A DNA stretch of 64,000 nucleotides from Phoronis australis (lineage: Eukaryota > Phoronida > Phoronidae), in assembly GCA_002633005.1 (NCBI GenBank), contig NMRA01000566.1, positions 62,001 to 126,000 of the forward strand, read 5' to 3'. The position numbers were made by a program, and so were the translations under genes. Positions 1-11,564 of this stretch are shown piece by piece; within the stretch, counting starts at the first letter, position 1; every line of letters starts with the position of its first letter. The notes beneath the pieces are model-generated. The model ran no database searches. It saw only the letters and a list, made by a program, of their open reading frames with translations, and had not been told where the DNA came from.

Positions 1-3000
1 GGGTCTTCGTTTATGTAAATGCCAGTGCGAGATTATCCACGTCCTATCCATATTGATAATACACACCCTGTTTTCGGAGTGTCAATTGCAAACCCGGAAT
101 TTCACACCTTTCTACGTCATCAAGTGAATCTGTTTCATGACAAATTCTTCCATTCTGTCAATTTGTTCTTTCTAATAACTGGAAAAGGAAATCGTTTTCC
201 CACGAAGTTCCATTAAAAAGAGTTTCTAGAAACTGTTGATCTGCAATACAGAATTGTAGATCAGAATCTGGAATCTGATCAATGTCGGCTGAATTATCAA
301 CCACGTATTGTTTTTTAATAGTTTTAATAATACTTTTTACAAAACTTACATATTCCATTTTTAGCAGGGAGTTTTTGAATTTGAAGGAAATAATTTTATT
401 TTGCAGAAATAGGTTTTAACGTCAGAGTTTCATTTCCTGGCTCACTTCTGACGTCCTCTTTCAACTTCAATAATCGCTCAGAAGTTAGGAAAAAATCTAA
501 TCTATTCCTTCTCTCCATGTATATCCGCTTTTGTCATGATTAAACTGAAGGCAAGCGTCTGATTAGAAGTAGTCGTGCACCGCTAAAAACTTTTCTCGAT
601 ATTTTGGATTATTTAAACGACAATAGTTATATGTGTCCAAAAACTGATTCAGATCTAAATTATTACCTCCTGTCCGTGTAATACACATATTTTCCAAATA
701 ACCGAGAAATTCTGAAACCTTCTCAAAAAATCTGGAGAGTCTCGGTTTGGACAATACGTGTTAAGAGTAGTTACATTTTTCTCATTGACACGCTGATAAT
801 CGTCATATTACCAGTCTCATAAGAAACATTTTTATGGATTTTAAATACAAAGTTTATTTAGCAAAGGTGCCAGCCCCCCGGGAAGTAAATTCATATGAGC
901 TGAAAAACCATTCATATCCCCAGGTTCCTCTTATGAAATTTCCAGCGTTTTAAACAAAATAGAATGTTCCTTTTCTTTGAGAAAATTGAAAATATCTTTT
1001 CAAGTTGGTCCAAACTGACAAATAATTCACCTGTCACTTAATTTAGAGTGTTATTGTAAATTAAAAAGGAAATGAACCAGGTTAATATGTGTAAAAGGCC
1101 AATTAAACAAACAAACAGGGGAATAGTTTCAATGATTCCTAAAGATTGCTACCGGATAAAAACAAAAATTTTAGAATATGAATCCCTCAGAGTTGCTATA
1201 ACTGGAACTTTGATGTCGCTTTGCGCAACTATCTTCTTCAGCAAACGGTCAGAGTCCAATGTCGTTGATAAAATAACTACACAAACGTTGCGAAATTTGC
1301 AGATAAGGGTTTTCTGATCAATAAAAAGTGGGCAAAAATCTATCACGTAGCTCTGAAATGCCCTGTGGAAAGCTCTTTACATGGGTTTCGGTATAAGATA
1401 TTCATGGATATTGATCAACAAGCTCATGTCTCCACAAACTAAAACTTAGTGATACTGATTCATGCAAGATACATTGTAACCGTTTATGCTTAATTTGTCA
1501 TTAAAGAAAGTGGCCTTTGGAAAATAAGATTATTCATAATGAACAGACATTTTAACTCGGAGCACTTGTTGCACAGTTGTCAATATTGGTGAATGAGAAA
1601 CGGGAGAACTGGATTGAGAAGTGGGACATTCGGATAAAATGCGTGATACCTGGGTCTATGTCCAAACATAAGTTCAAAATGTTAACCATAACCACTCCAA
1701 AACGTCCTGACAGTAATTTTGTCAAACGGGAGTTTACGGGTGCCGTACATGTAACAGCAAAAAATCGCCCGACGGCGTTTCTTTGGTTTTTAATCGAACG
1801 GGAAATTATGGGTGCCTCACAAACTCGAAACGCCCCGTTTTTCATACTATAAATAACAGCACTGTTCACAAATCATAGTTACTACGTACCAAGGTACACA
1901 TATTCAATTCAAAATTGCTGATGTCTCAGTCCATGTACTGCCTCAATGAACAGGTGTCATTTATATTACGTTTGGCATCGAAAAAGGCCACAAGGAATTA
2001 TTTGGAGTCAATTTTATTTTATTTTTTCTGCCATTATCAACACTTATACATGTAGCTAAATCTTGGCCAAGCAGATGCCCACACAAAGCTAATTCGTTCA
2101 AGGCGGAATGACACGCTTTAGTCTGGATTAAAACTAATAGCAATGTATTGGTCAAAAAAATCGGGTAGGGGTTCATCCGTGTTCCCGTCACGATTACGGC
2201 AAATGTTTGTTCAATCAATTACTGTTGTCCCGGTCAGGCGATAACGTTGCCCCTACGCCAATCCCACTTAGCACCCACCACCGCAATAATTTGGATGGTA
2301 TCCCTTAGCTGTAATTATAATTATATCAACGTTTTTACCGCTCACACTTCAACTGGGCACGATGCCCACATGAACATTTCAGATATTACTCAGAAAGTTT
2401 ATCATAAAAATTGGACCAGAATTTTGTTAAGCAATAAAACTGCAGACATGCCACTGCAAGATTTTCGAACAAATGGAGGTCGACGATATCATTATCATTA
2501 TCAGTTGCAAACCATTTGACAGGTAGTCAAAAGAGTCGTGAAGGAGCACCCCGAATATCACCACAACCCAAAAGCTGGCACCTTGCTTCTATAGCCTAAC
2601 GCTTTCTAAGACTGGAGCTGAAAGGACTTTAGAATCAACCAACCAGGGCCATGGGTAGGTACGTATAAAGAATGCATTTTTCGCAGGTTTGTTAAGAAAT
2701 TTTACAAAAAAAAAATCTCTGGGTTATCTGGAACTGTACCTAGAAATCCTGTTTCATGATTCCATTATAAGTAAAAATGACAAAATCAACACGAAGCTTT
2801 GAAATTCGGTTTCATTCGATAGCTACAACACTCGATCAAAACTCAGTCGAGTGGACAGCCGGAAATACACAGTGAAGCCTCACGAGGCCAGGCAGTAAAT
2901 TCTCGGGGTCGCAAGCCCTAACACTGAAGAGTATGGATCACTCGCAGGAATTGGATTTCCATTCCTCCAGTTCTGTGTTAAAGCACAGTTAATGACTTGA

Positions 3001-3284
3001 AATTTGACCTATAGTAAAACGCTGCGACTGCAAGTCCACAATATATGCAAAATTTGATTTTTTACGAAAGTTTTGTTGAATTTTGTGAAACTACCATTTT
3101 GAGGGAGTTTCGGATGTTTTGTAATTTTCTCTAGGACGTCGCTTATTTGAATTATTCAGGGTTTTCTGATGACACTTTTCCCGTGTTGACTGCTGTTTGC
3201 TGCACTTTAGTTGGTTTACCTACTCAAGAACGAGATTTTATTTTTCCTCATCTCTAATATCTTCACTCGTCATGTGATTGTTAT

Positions 3285-3345
3285 CATCATGTTCATCATC
3301 GCCACCAGCATTATCATCATCATTGTCACAGCCATTCATCATTCA
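3285..3345 (+). repeat. Imperfect (CAT)n tract
   Basis: Interrupted ATC/CAT triplets over about 60 bases. The short hydrophobic frame across it follows the repeat and is not a gene. Confidence 0.7.
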
Positions 3346-3474
3346 ATATTTTCGTCGTCTTTTCAGTCTACTTCGCCATGTGTCGCTCCCCAGAGAGCTT
3401 TCATGATTTGTGTTGTTGCTGGTTTCGAAATTTTTGTTTGAAAAAGAAACAGTTTCCTATGACTCTGAAGATAG

Positions 3475-3687
3475 TTATGCGACCAATTCCTTGAGAATAT
3501 AAAGCCTTGTTTGATTTGCGTTTTTTAGCCAGCTAACTATGCCAAATTTAGCTTTAAGCCAAACAATGTTATCATTAACCTCACTTTGAAGAAGTTGTGG
3601 ATTGTCAGGTCTTCCATGAGGCCAGAGGTCACTCACTACCAAACTAGCAAAATGTATAAAGAACAACACAAGACCAATTCGATTCAT
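3475..3687 (-). other. Short open frame with a signal-peptide-like start
   Basis: 70 codons. The start MNRIGLVLFFIHFASLVVSD looks like a secretory signal with a plausible cleavage site; the rest (LWPHGRPDNPQLLQSEVNDN...) matches nothing I know. It ends with a stop and has no clear promoter. It could be a first exon or chance. Confidence 0.2.
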
Positions 3688-4825
3688 AAGTGATAGAAAT
3701 AATCAATTTTAGTTTTCGGATAGAATTATAAGGGGTCACTGCCCTGTACCGAGTCAAAACTTTAAAGGCGATTTGATAAACTGACGCTCGTCTTATAGGA
3801 TAATTTACAAGATACATCGAGTGGGGCTGTAGAATTCATCTGGAACAAAAACAACGCTCCGTAAGTACCAAACTTTCATAAAAACAACACTCCATAACTA
3901 CCGAACTTTCACAAAGGATTGCCAAACAAAACTGTGCATGCCAAGAATTGTACGATGACACCTGGCTTTCCTCGTTTCCAACTACCGGGTCGAAAATGAG
4001 GGCCAGTGAACGGGACGAGTTACATGTACATGTATCACTCTCGACCCGTGTGGATGTATGATTCTTTTCGCATATGTCATGGCCAGCAGTAAAAACCTGA
4101 AGCGTAGTTACCTTGATCAGTCTACACCGGCAATGAGGTACGTTCGATCTCTTCGGTGAATTTCCAGTGTTGAAATCAAACACAGGCGAACGGCCTGAAG
4201 AGGACTCTTGCAGGTCAAACTAAAGCATACAATAAGCCGACTTCCCAGGCGGTGAGGAATTCAGGCCAACTCAGTGTGACACGTGATCTCAGGTACCTGA
4301 TAACACTGCAACGTCCTACAAGATTATCAATGGGATGGGCATTTTTTAACATAGAACTCTAGCCCTGGAATACCCACTTCGATCTGGCGCCGTTGAGGTT
4401 GCGCGGCTTATGCGTGGCATTTTTGTGCAATGTTTTGTAATACGTTCCCGTTGTTGGTTCTTGCTACGGAATTTACTTCTCCGTTTTCAACAGAATTGCA
4501 TCAGAGTCAAGCCATTAGAAACCCTTTAACCGGTTCTTGTTGGTGTATGGTTACACCAGAGGCAAAAGATAAATAATCCAATTCATAAATACATGTTATC
4601 AGATGTCGCATATCTCAGAGCGTTAGAAACGTGTTTTTTATTTTAAAAACTAAGAGTGTTGCCAAACGGGATAAACAATATGATGTAATTGTAAATGTGA
4701 CATTTCAGGACCATAGTCCTATACGTACAGTGTATATCGCACGAGCAGGCCACAAAAAGCCTTAAAAATTTCTAAGCGTCTTGTGATTACTCTGCCTAAA
4801 GACAAGTTATGACCGTAGTTTGACA

Positions 4826-5376
4826 AGTAATAGGGCTATCATGATCACGTTTGCTTTTTGCGATAAAAAGACGAAAATTGAGAAGGGAAGGAGGGTTGGG
4901 GATCAGCAGTTGGTTGGATTTCAAACCCCTTGGCTGCACTTCAGAACTAGTCGGGTGGACTACAAAACCAAATGGCCGGTGATCGATCGTGTTGTCCGGA
5001 GCTCAAAACGCAATGGCCTCACCCAAAAAAACTAGTTGGTTGGACCCAAAACATGATGGCAGTTGTAAAAAACATTTGGTCGGACTTCATCCGCGACTCG
5101 TTTTGAATACTCTGACGGGTACAAGTGACGTCTAGTATTTATTTTTCGTAGCCTTTTGTTTGTTTTATTCAAAATCGGCGATTTGTTCGGCCATTGTGTT
5201 TGATGACCAGCCAACCCGTTTAACCAGATTGTTGGGTGCAGCCATCTGGTTTTGAGGTAGCGGCCAACCCCCAAGTTAGAACACCGGCCATTTGGGTTTG
5301 CAATTCAGCCTTCTGATTTTGAAGTCCGGGCAAGTGGTTTTGAAGTCCCCGGCCACCAATTGTTGAACCGCCCTAT
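4826..5376. repeat. Imperfect inverted-repeat region
   Basis: The left half repeats short phrases such as GGACTACAAAACCAAATGGCC. The right half has the same phrases inverted (GGCCATTTGGGTTTGCAATT, TTTTGAAGTCCGGGCAAGTG). The outer ends AATAGGGC and GCCCTATT are complementary. This suggests a decayed foldback or MITE. No open frame of substance. Confidence 0.4.
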
Positions 5377-5912
5377 TGATTGACAGAGACTCTTTACTTG
5401 ACGACATTTCTAAGTCACAATCTGCCGGCACCTTGCGCGAAAACAATGGGACCGACCATTGCCGCAGTGATTTATTGCTGGGCGGACATTTTTAGTGGAT
5501 AATCAAGACATCTTACAAAATATAAATACGTTACTTTACTGCTTAGCAGCAAAATAACAATATGTTTACAAGTAGCCTTACCAAAGCAATGCTATGTGGT
5601 GTGTTGTGAGGATGCACTCGGTCATGAAAACTGGTGTCACCACTAGAGTGAAAAAAAACTATTATTTACTTTTGGTTTTGGATATGTTCATGTATTATTA
5701 TTGCCAACAAGCTGTTGGTGCTGACTACATATATCAATGTATGATTTCAAGCACAGATTGAGAGATGTAAACTTCCAAAAAAGTTTCAAGCTATTGGAAG
5801 CATGGATAATTGTATTTTTAATGTTCAATCAAGTCAGAGGTGGTTTATGAGAAACATGTGTTCAAGTATTTTTCATTTGTTCAAGATTTTGTTATAGCGA
5901 ACATGAGCAGCC

Positions 5913-6122
5913 GGTTTTAAGTTGAACCTGGTTTAAACTGAACTTAGACCAGGATAACCCACATTCCATAATTGTGGTCTAGCAAAACCTGGTTTAACTC
6001 CAGTTTATACCTGGTCTAAGTCACTTTTCATTTCACCAACGAGGTCCATATTCTTTAGACCCGCATTTCGATCTTAAACCAGGTTTAATTTGAGACTTGG
6101 TTAGACCCAGGTTTAATACTGT
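5913..6122. repeat. Cluster of inverted CCTGGTTTAA / TTAAACCAGG words
   Basis: At least six degenerate copies of CCTGGTTTAA or its complement occur in about 200 bases (for example near 5927, 5988, 6074 and 6110). The outer ones are inverted, consistent with a small MITE. No target duplication could be defined. Confidence 0.4.
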
Positions 6123-6244
6123 TGACTGTGGCAGACACGCACGATAGAGATGCAACTGAACAACGCTGCGGTGGGCATTTACGACGCAGTTATAGAGCGA
6201 GAATGGGCTATTTTCAGTTTTAGAACGACACAGATAAAACGTAG

Positions 6245-7056
6245 CAGAGGTGGATCCAGGATTTTCAGTGGGGGTCGAATCAAGGATTTTTGAAAGGAGC
6301 AATCCATGTCTACAGTTTGAAAATTATAGATTAGATATCACCGTAAAATCAAGGGAAAAGGGGGACCCGGACCCTTGGATCCGCTTATGCGTAGGCTTGT
6401 ACGTGTTGCAAGGTGTCCCTCGGATTCCTCAGAATACGTCTGGTCGAGCAGAGCGTCATCGTCTTAAAGGCTACGATTTGACTGAAGAGGGTATCTTCTG
6501 ATTCTTCTGACTGCGTACCACCTTCAATGGTCCCCGATCTAAGGTTGCCGGGCAGGGTCCTGCATCCCCTTGTCCGCAAAAAATAAACCCTACAATGACA
6601 CGGAAATAAATTTGAGCATTAATTATGTTCCGGCTAATCGTGAGCTTGCACTTGAATGAGTGTATGTGTGTTGGGCAGAGATATTACAAAATGAAAAATG
6701 TCCCCTCATGATATTTTACATGTATATCTGCCATTCGGTCCCTCACCATTTTTCTTTGCAATTTTTTCACTGATGAACTTTTCTTTCTGTCCTTCATTTT
6801 TTAGTGATACCCTTTCACTGTTTGTCGCTGCATTTCTCCGATTGTGGGAGCAGTGCAGCCAGTCTTGACCAATATATCTCCAAGTCTGCTGCTTACGTTG
6901 ACTTAATTTGGCACCAGTTTTCTTGTTCTCTATAACATTGGCTTTTTCTTTAATCAGTTCCTGGAGGGAACAGTTTCCTCATGTGAAAAGCTTTTAGACC
7001 AAATGGAAGCTGGGAGAATTTTATGGGGGGCATGGCCCTCTCTAAATCCGCCACTG
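6245..7056. mobile_element. Non-autonomous hAT-like element
   Basis: The left end CAGAGGTGGATCCAGGATTT and the right end AAATCCGCCACTG are near inverted copies (CAGTGGCGGAT versus CAGAGGTGGAT), a terminus frequent in hAT elements. No transposase is visible inside. The 8-base flanks do not match, so the boundaries are tentative. Confidence 0.5.
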
Positions 7057-7849
7057 ACATTTATATACTTTGTGTACTATACAATATTTTAAATGCATTC
7101 TTAGTTTTGACTTTAAACTGAAGAACATTTAATATTTACATCTGATTACCGTACTTTGTGTTACGGCAGGGTCAAATGTCTGGAAAGAATTTTGTTCTGC
7201 CTATGGGAAGAATCCCACAGCCGCACACATTAATTGCCTACTAAAATCTGAGAAGTAACAGAAATTCTTCTTGAAGCTTTGAACACGGTCTCGTCAAGAA
7301 GTATTCCTGTCTATCAGTGCGATGAACACTCGATCAGTACACTCTTAGGTGTAGCTATTTCCCCTCGGCGTTTCCCACTAGCTGCTACCCGTGCGAAAGC
7401 ACGGGTAACGGCTAGTAATAAATAATCTTTGAAGATGTAATATTAAAACTTAAAAAATGTTGATCGATAACAGTCAGCAGGGCTTCACTGAATTGACCTT
7501 GAGACAGTACAACTAGACCGCGTTTCTTGAGTTGGGATTCGTTTCCGTTCCAATGAACGAGGATATGGAATTTGCCGCCGAAGATGGACTCGTTTAAGAA
7601 GTTATTGCATGTCTTTCCGACTGGAACTACGTACATGTACGAGCGACACCCGATTTGTCAATCATAACATTGTCACCGTCTCGGAATTCCGGCATTGTTT
7701 GGTTGACGCGTTTGGTTGTTTTAGTGTCTTGAAGACGATAAAATGTAAGGCATATGGATTTCTAATTTGCACTACTTCGTGATTCACCCATGTAATATCA
7801 AAAAAATTACGTAATCGATGTTATTAACCAGTCGTGTCGTAACACATTC

Positions 7850-8478
7850 CAGGTGATGGGCGAATACGTCAAATATATCACAAAAGGAAAAGGTGCTGAC
7901 GTCTTCATAATAGAAACTTGTCTGCCAAATTTCATGAAAAATCATTAAGGAACTCTGAAGTCACAAAGGCAAAAAGAAATTGCCACTACGGATGATATCA
8001 GTTGTATCTGGCCTGGTTTGAAACTTATCGTCGTCTGTTGCCATATCCACAGGAACACATCTGCTAAATTTCCTAAAGGTCTTGAAAAGCAGGAGATAGA
8101 TACAGCCGTGGACGTAAAAAAACAAAATTGCCACTAAGGAGCACTAGAGATGCCGAACACGTCCGAAACTCAACATTAACCTCGGTCTTCTCATCAGGAA
8201 CACATCTCCTAATTTTAGTAATGATTCTTCAAGGTTTTTGGTGTATGGAGAATGTGACGTTAAAACTTACTAACGTTCCGAAAAACCGAATTGGCACTAG
8301 GAGTCACTCCGGTAGTCGCCGGATCCCAGTCCGTCATAAAATTTGCTCGCGCCGTCCCATCCACGAAAAGGACATATCTGGAAACGGGCGGGCGCCGGAC
8401 GGACGCCGGACGAATGCTGGACGGACGGGGATCACGGCATAAAGCGCCCAAATATTTATAAGTGGACTCATAATAAAA
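7850..8478 (+). repeat. GCCACTAGG repeat family, copy A (3' end)
   Basis: Contains degenerate units with TTGCCACTA boxes, phrases like ACACATCTGCTAAATTT, and the family's 3' end: GGACGGACGCCGGACG, CACGGCATAAAGCGCCC and a weak terminal hairpin. Same orientation as all other copies. An open frame inside it is not a gene. Confidence 0.65.
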
Positions 8479-9444
8479 TGCCTTGTAAATGACGATGGCC
8501 TTTGAGGTGCTTGACCGACGAAATGTTGAACTTAGCAAAATGAAACAGTAAAATCTGTTAAAACAGTGTATATAAGTGCACAAATTTATAACAACACTAT
8601 CGACATTTTCAAATGTAACACTTTAAATAATACCAACATTTTCAAGAGGATATGACTAAAACAAATAACAAAGATAAAAACTGGTAACACGAATCTACGA
8701 AGCCTTCTATGGCTATTGAATAAAGTCAAACCAACAGTAACTACTATTACTCAAATTGGGATTGTTGAGATCAGTCTTGAGGTATGTTTTCGCTCTTCGA
8801 GGTATTGACACACTTGATCATACCAAAGGGTACCAGACATATTAAATTAAAGTTAAAAACACAGTATGTACCTACATACGAACTGAAAAATGTTCCACAT
8901 GGACAAAATTATCACTTTCGTTTATCACTGACATATTCTGTCTATAATGTAATTCCTCGTGCAGACCTTTAGATTGCGATTCTCTGGTACCCTTATTTCT
9001 AACCACTACAGGTTCCCAACACTATGCTATCGATTACACATAAAGAAGTGATTGTCTCTAAAATATATTACTAACAGTGAAGGTTAGATCTACTGGTGTT
9101 TCACCGAAAATCAATTATAACTTCACGTCACAGCACACTTTTTTATTGCTAAATGTACATTTAAACCTGTGGTCTGTTCTAAAAGCTTGATTTCAGGTGG
9201 TTCGGTCCGGTGGTTTCTCGATAATTGTCATATTTTGTATTTTTGTCTTTGCTGAAATGCAGATTCCAATAATATGTTCACCAAAATCTAAAACAATGTT
9301 CAAATGTTTTCTAGCATGTCGTGACACAACGACTACTTTGCGGCTTGGTGCCACACTGTAGGCAATAATTCTTAACTCTAATCTACATTAAATTTTCATA
9401 TATAAAAACCTGAATTTTTGCGTTGTTATGTAACATGATTTCAA
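8479..9444. other. No recognisable feature
   Basis: AT-rich; nothing beyond short chance frames. Confidence 0.6.
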
Positions 9445-9830
9445 TTGAAATGGAACGGAAGGAGTATATGTAACTACTGTACTAGGGCAAATACAGAGCG
9501 ACGACAAGCTGATATGAAGTCGTTAGCTGCATCCCGGACCATGCAGGACGTGAGATCACGGCTGCTCAATAACTACATGTACAACGAGAAGACGTATCTC
9601 TGCACAAAATGTGGGATCAAACCGAAGCCAAGTAAAAGGGTGGTGAGTGATAGAGGTTCAGCGAGGAATACTCTATCGGCTAAAGTGTAAGATCAAGGGC
9701 TGTGACATGGTGACAAAAAAGTTACGGAAGTCCGGGACGAGGCTCGCCCAAGAATTTATACTCGGAAAACATTTCGGTGTTGGTAAGACAACTGAGCGTA
9801 TCAACAGCAACTTCTAAAGGCAGGAGTGAC
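9445..9830 (+). pseudogene. Unassigned frameshifted coding relic with Cys-rich motifs
   Basis: An open frame (81 codons) has CNYC and YLCTKCGIKPKPSKR, two CxxC knuckles about 43 residues apart. From about 9650 another frame continues with ILYRLKCKIKGCDMVTKKLR then SGTRLAQEFILGKHFGVGKT, ending in a stop near 9817. The switch of frame near 9645 suggests one broken gene. I do not recognise the family; a transposase-type zinc finger is possible. The integrase scrap at 9875 may or may not belong to it. Confidence 0.3.
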
Positions 9831-9874
9831 ATCAGAAGTTACTCAGTTCCGCAGATCATGTGACATGTACCAAA

Positions 9875-9965
9875 AGACGATTCCAAATCGCGATTGACCT
9901 TCTTGGCCGCATAGCTGCAGTGTCGGATAAGGGTAACAGGTATATTGTAATGGAAGTAGATTTTG
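9875..9965 (+). pseudogene. Gypsy-type integrase core scrap
   Basis: The frame reads RRFQIAIDLLGRIAAVSDKG then NRYIVMEVDFGRYG. The pattern IAxDxxG...SDxGNRYI is the start of the Ty3/gypsy integrase core, with the first catalytic Asp present. Sequence on both sides is not recognisable, so this is a short relic. It is separate from the element at 16723-22947. Confidence 0.55.
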
Positions 9966-11366
9966 GGCGTTATGGCTGCAGAATTAAAAGTTTCATTATA
10001 TAATATAGACATCAGATTTCAAAGCTCAAATATTTTTTGTGGAATTTCCAGGAAAGACTGCACTTTACAGTTCCTCAACACGCGCGTACCCCGCCTAAAA
10101 TGTAGGGGCTCGAAGTTTTGATGATGTGGACCTTTTACTAACAAAAAACGGGAGACTAAACACGGGGGAACACGTTTAGAGCTTTAAATTGTGCATTTGC
10201 ACCTTTTTAATGGACTTTTATCTCGTGTTCTTGGACTTTCTCTAGGGCGGACCTTTTTGCCCACTTCGCCAAATAGGGGGAGGGGGGTTCGTTCGAGCCC
10301 TCCGAATCCCCCCCCCCGGTTGTGCTCAAGCTAAAGCCGACGATTTACTTGCCCAGTCGGAAGTAAAACTATGACTTACATTTGTACATGTACACTAGAG
10401 ATCGTCAGTGAATAATGACTTCGCGGCCATTAGTGTTGATCGCGCCTTGTGTACAGAGTAGCCGGTCCATGTACTACATGGAATAGTCCATGGATATCCT
10501 GGGAAAGTCTGACCTTCATGCAGATTACTTGTGTCGAAAAGAAGGAAACAGATGTAAAACAGATACACGTGCATGCACATGTACGCTTACACACACATGC
10601 ATAGATACATACATACATAGATACATACATACATACATACATACGCACATTTATATAATCGTGCTTTCACTCATGTCTATTCATGTGCTTGTTGCCGCAT
10701 AATATCTTTCAGGAGAGTACATGTATTTGTCTCTAGATAACTCTTAAATTTAAATGGATATTCCAAGCAAAAGTGAAACTCAGACTCAGTGTTAGGCTAA
10801 GCTCAAACAGAACATACATATAGCTTCTCCGGCATACCGAGGGTAACCTGAATATCTACCTACTTCAATCGTTTAATGTACAGAACATAGAAGTCTAGTA
10901 ACTTGGCCTCTCTACTTTCTACTCTATCTATATGCAGTGAAAGCAACTATGAAAAGTACCAAACTCATTGTATATAAACAATCTTTCTTCCCATTTCTGC
11001 TGATATCACAGTGCCTTTGCTTAAAATGCGATGAAAATCCAGCTCAACACTTTGACAATTAATTAAACAAGGCTTCATAGTTGAATCCTCCACATGTTAC
11101 TGGTGTCAACTACCATGTACGCAGTAGAGATCTGACACTTGGATCAGTCCTACATGTTTACAGGAATTGTCCGCTTTTCATTTTTAAAGATGAAACAACA
11201 CTGAAATCAACAAAACTGTTAGCACTTAGGAATTCACCCTTATTCTGTGCAAAATGAACATTTGTAAGAGTGCAATAACGTATCCGCCTGCTCGTGAAAG
11301 CGCTCTTTGCAGAACGGTGCTCGTTTACGAAACCTGTGGCGCTTCATACACTGCACCAACTTCGCT
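9966..11366. other. GPCR 3' flank, otherwise featureless
   Basis: Contains the (CATA)n tract and a C/G-homopolymer patch near 10270-10318. No clear coding sequence. The GPCR 3' UTR should begin at 11366 and run leftward; a poly(A) site was not fixed. Confidence 0.5.
10604..10646 (+). repeat. (CATA)n microsatellite
   Basis: About ten CATA units with GATA interruptions. Slippage-prone simple repeat. Confidence 0.9.
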
Positions 11367-11564
11367 CTACGTTGTTGTTTGTCCTTGCGATGTATTAAAC
11401 TCAGCCCGCCATCCACACACGGTTTGTTTAAGAGTTTTCCGAAAGCGTGCCGAGAATTTAGCGTATATGACTAAATTATAAGACACACTAAACGCTGACA
11501 GGCTCATTTTGAGCATGTTGACTGGTCCGTCGAGCGAGCTACTCAAATCTTCGTTTGTTATCTT
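11367..11564 (-). CDS. GPCR exon 3: extracellular loop 3, TM7, helix 8 and stop
   Basis: Starts at TTTTGCAG|AAG in phase 0, matching the exon 2 donor, and runs 65 codons to TAG at 11369-11367. KITNEDLSSSLDGPVN forms loop 3. TM7 is MLKMSLSAFSVSYNLVIYAKF, in which N-L-x-x-Y stands where most receptors have N-P-x-x-Y. An amphipathic basic helix 8 (SARFRKTLKQ) and a Cys that could be palmitoylated follow. The assignment rests on the TM7/helix 8 pattern plus exact phase match across a 12 kb intron, so transcript support would be valuable. Confidence 0.8.
   Translation of the reverse strand, partial: KITNEDLSSSLDGPVNMLKMSLSAFSVSYNLVIYAKFSARFRKTLKQTVCGWRAEFNTSQGQTTT

Larger units (their letters stand above)
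1..4815. other. No recognisable gene
   Basis: AT-rich sequence downstream of the GPCR gene. Scattered frames of 60-115 codons show no known domain or splice-supported structure. A (CAT)n tract and one signal-peptide-like frame are listed separately. Confidence 0.6.

Noticed and set aside
8128-8583. Open frames of more than 100 codons on both strands
   Set aside because: They lie in the 3' end of a GCCACTAGG-family repeat copy.
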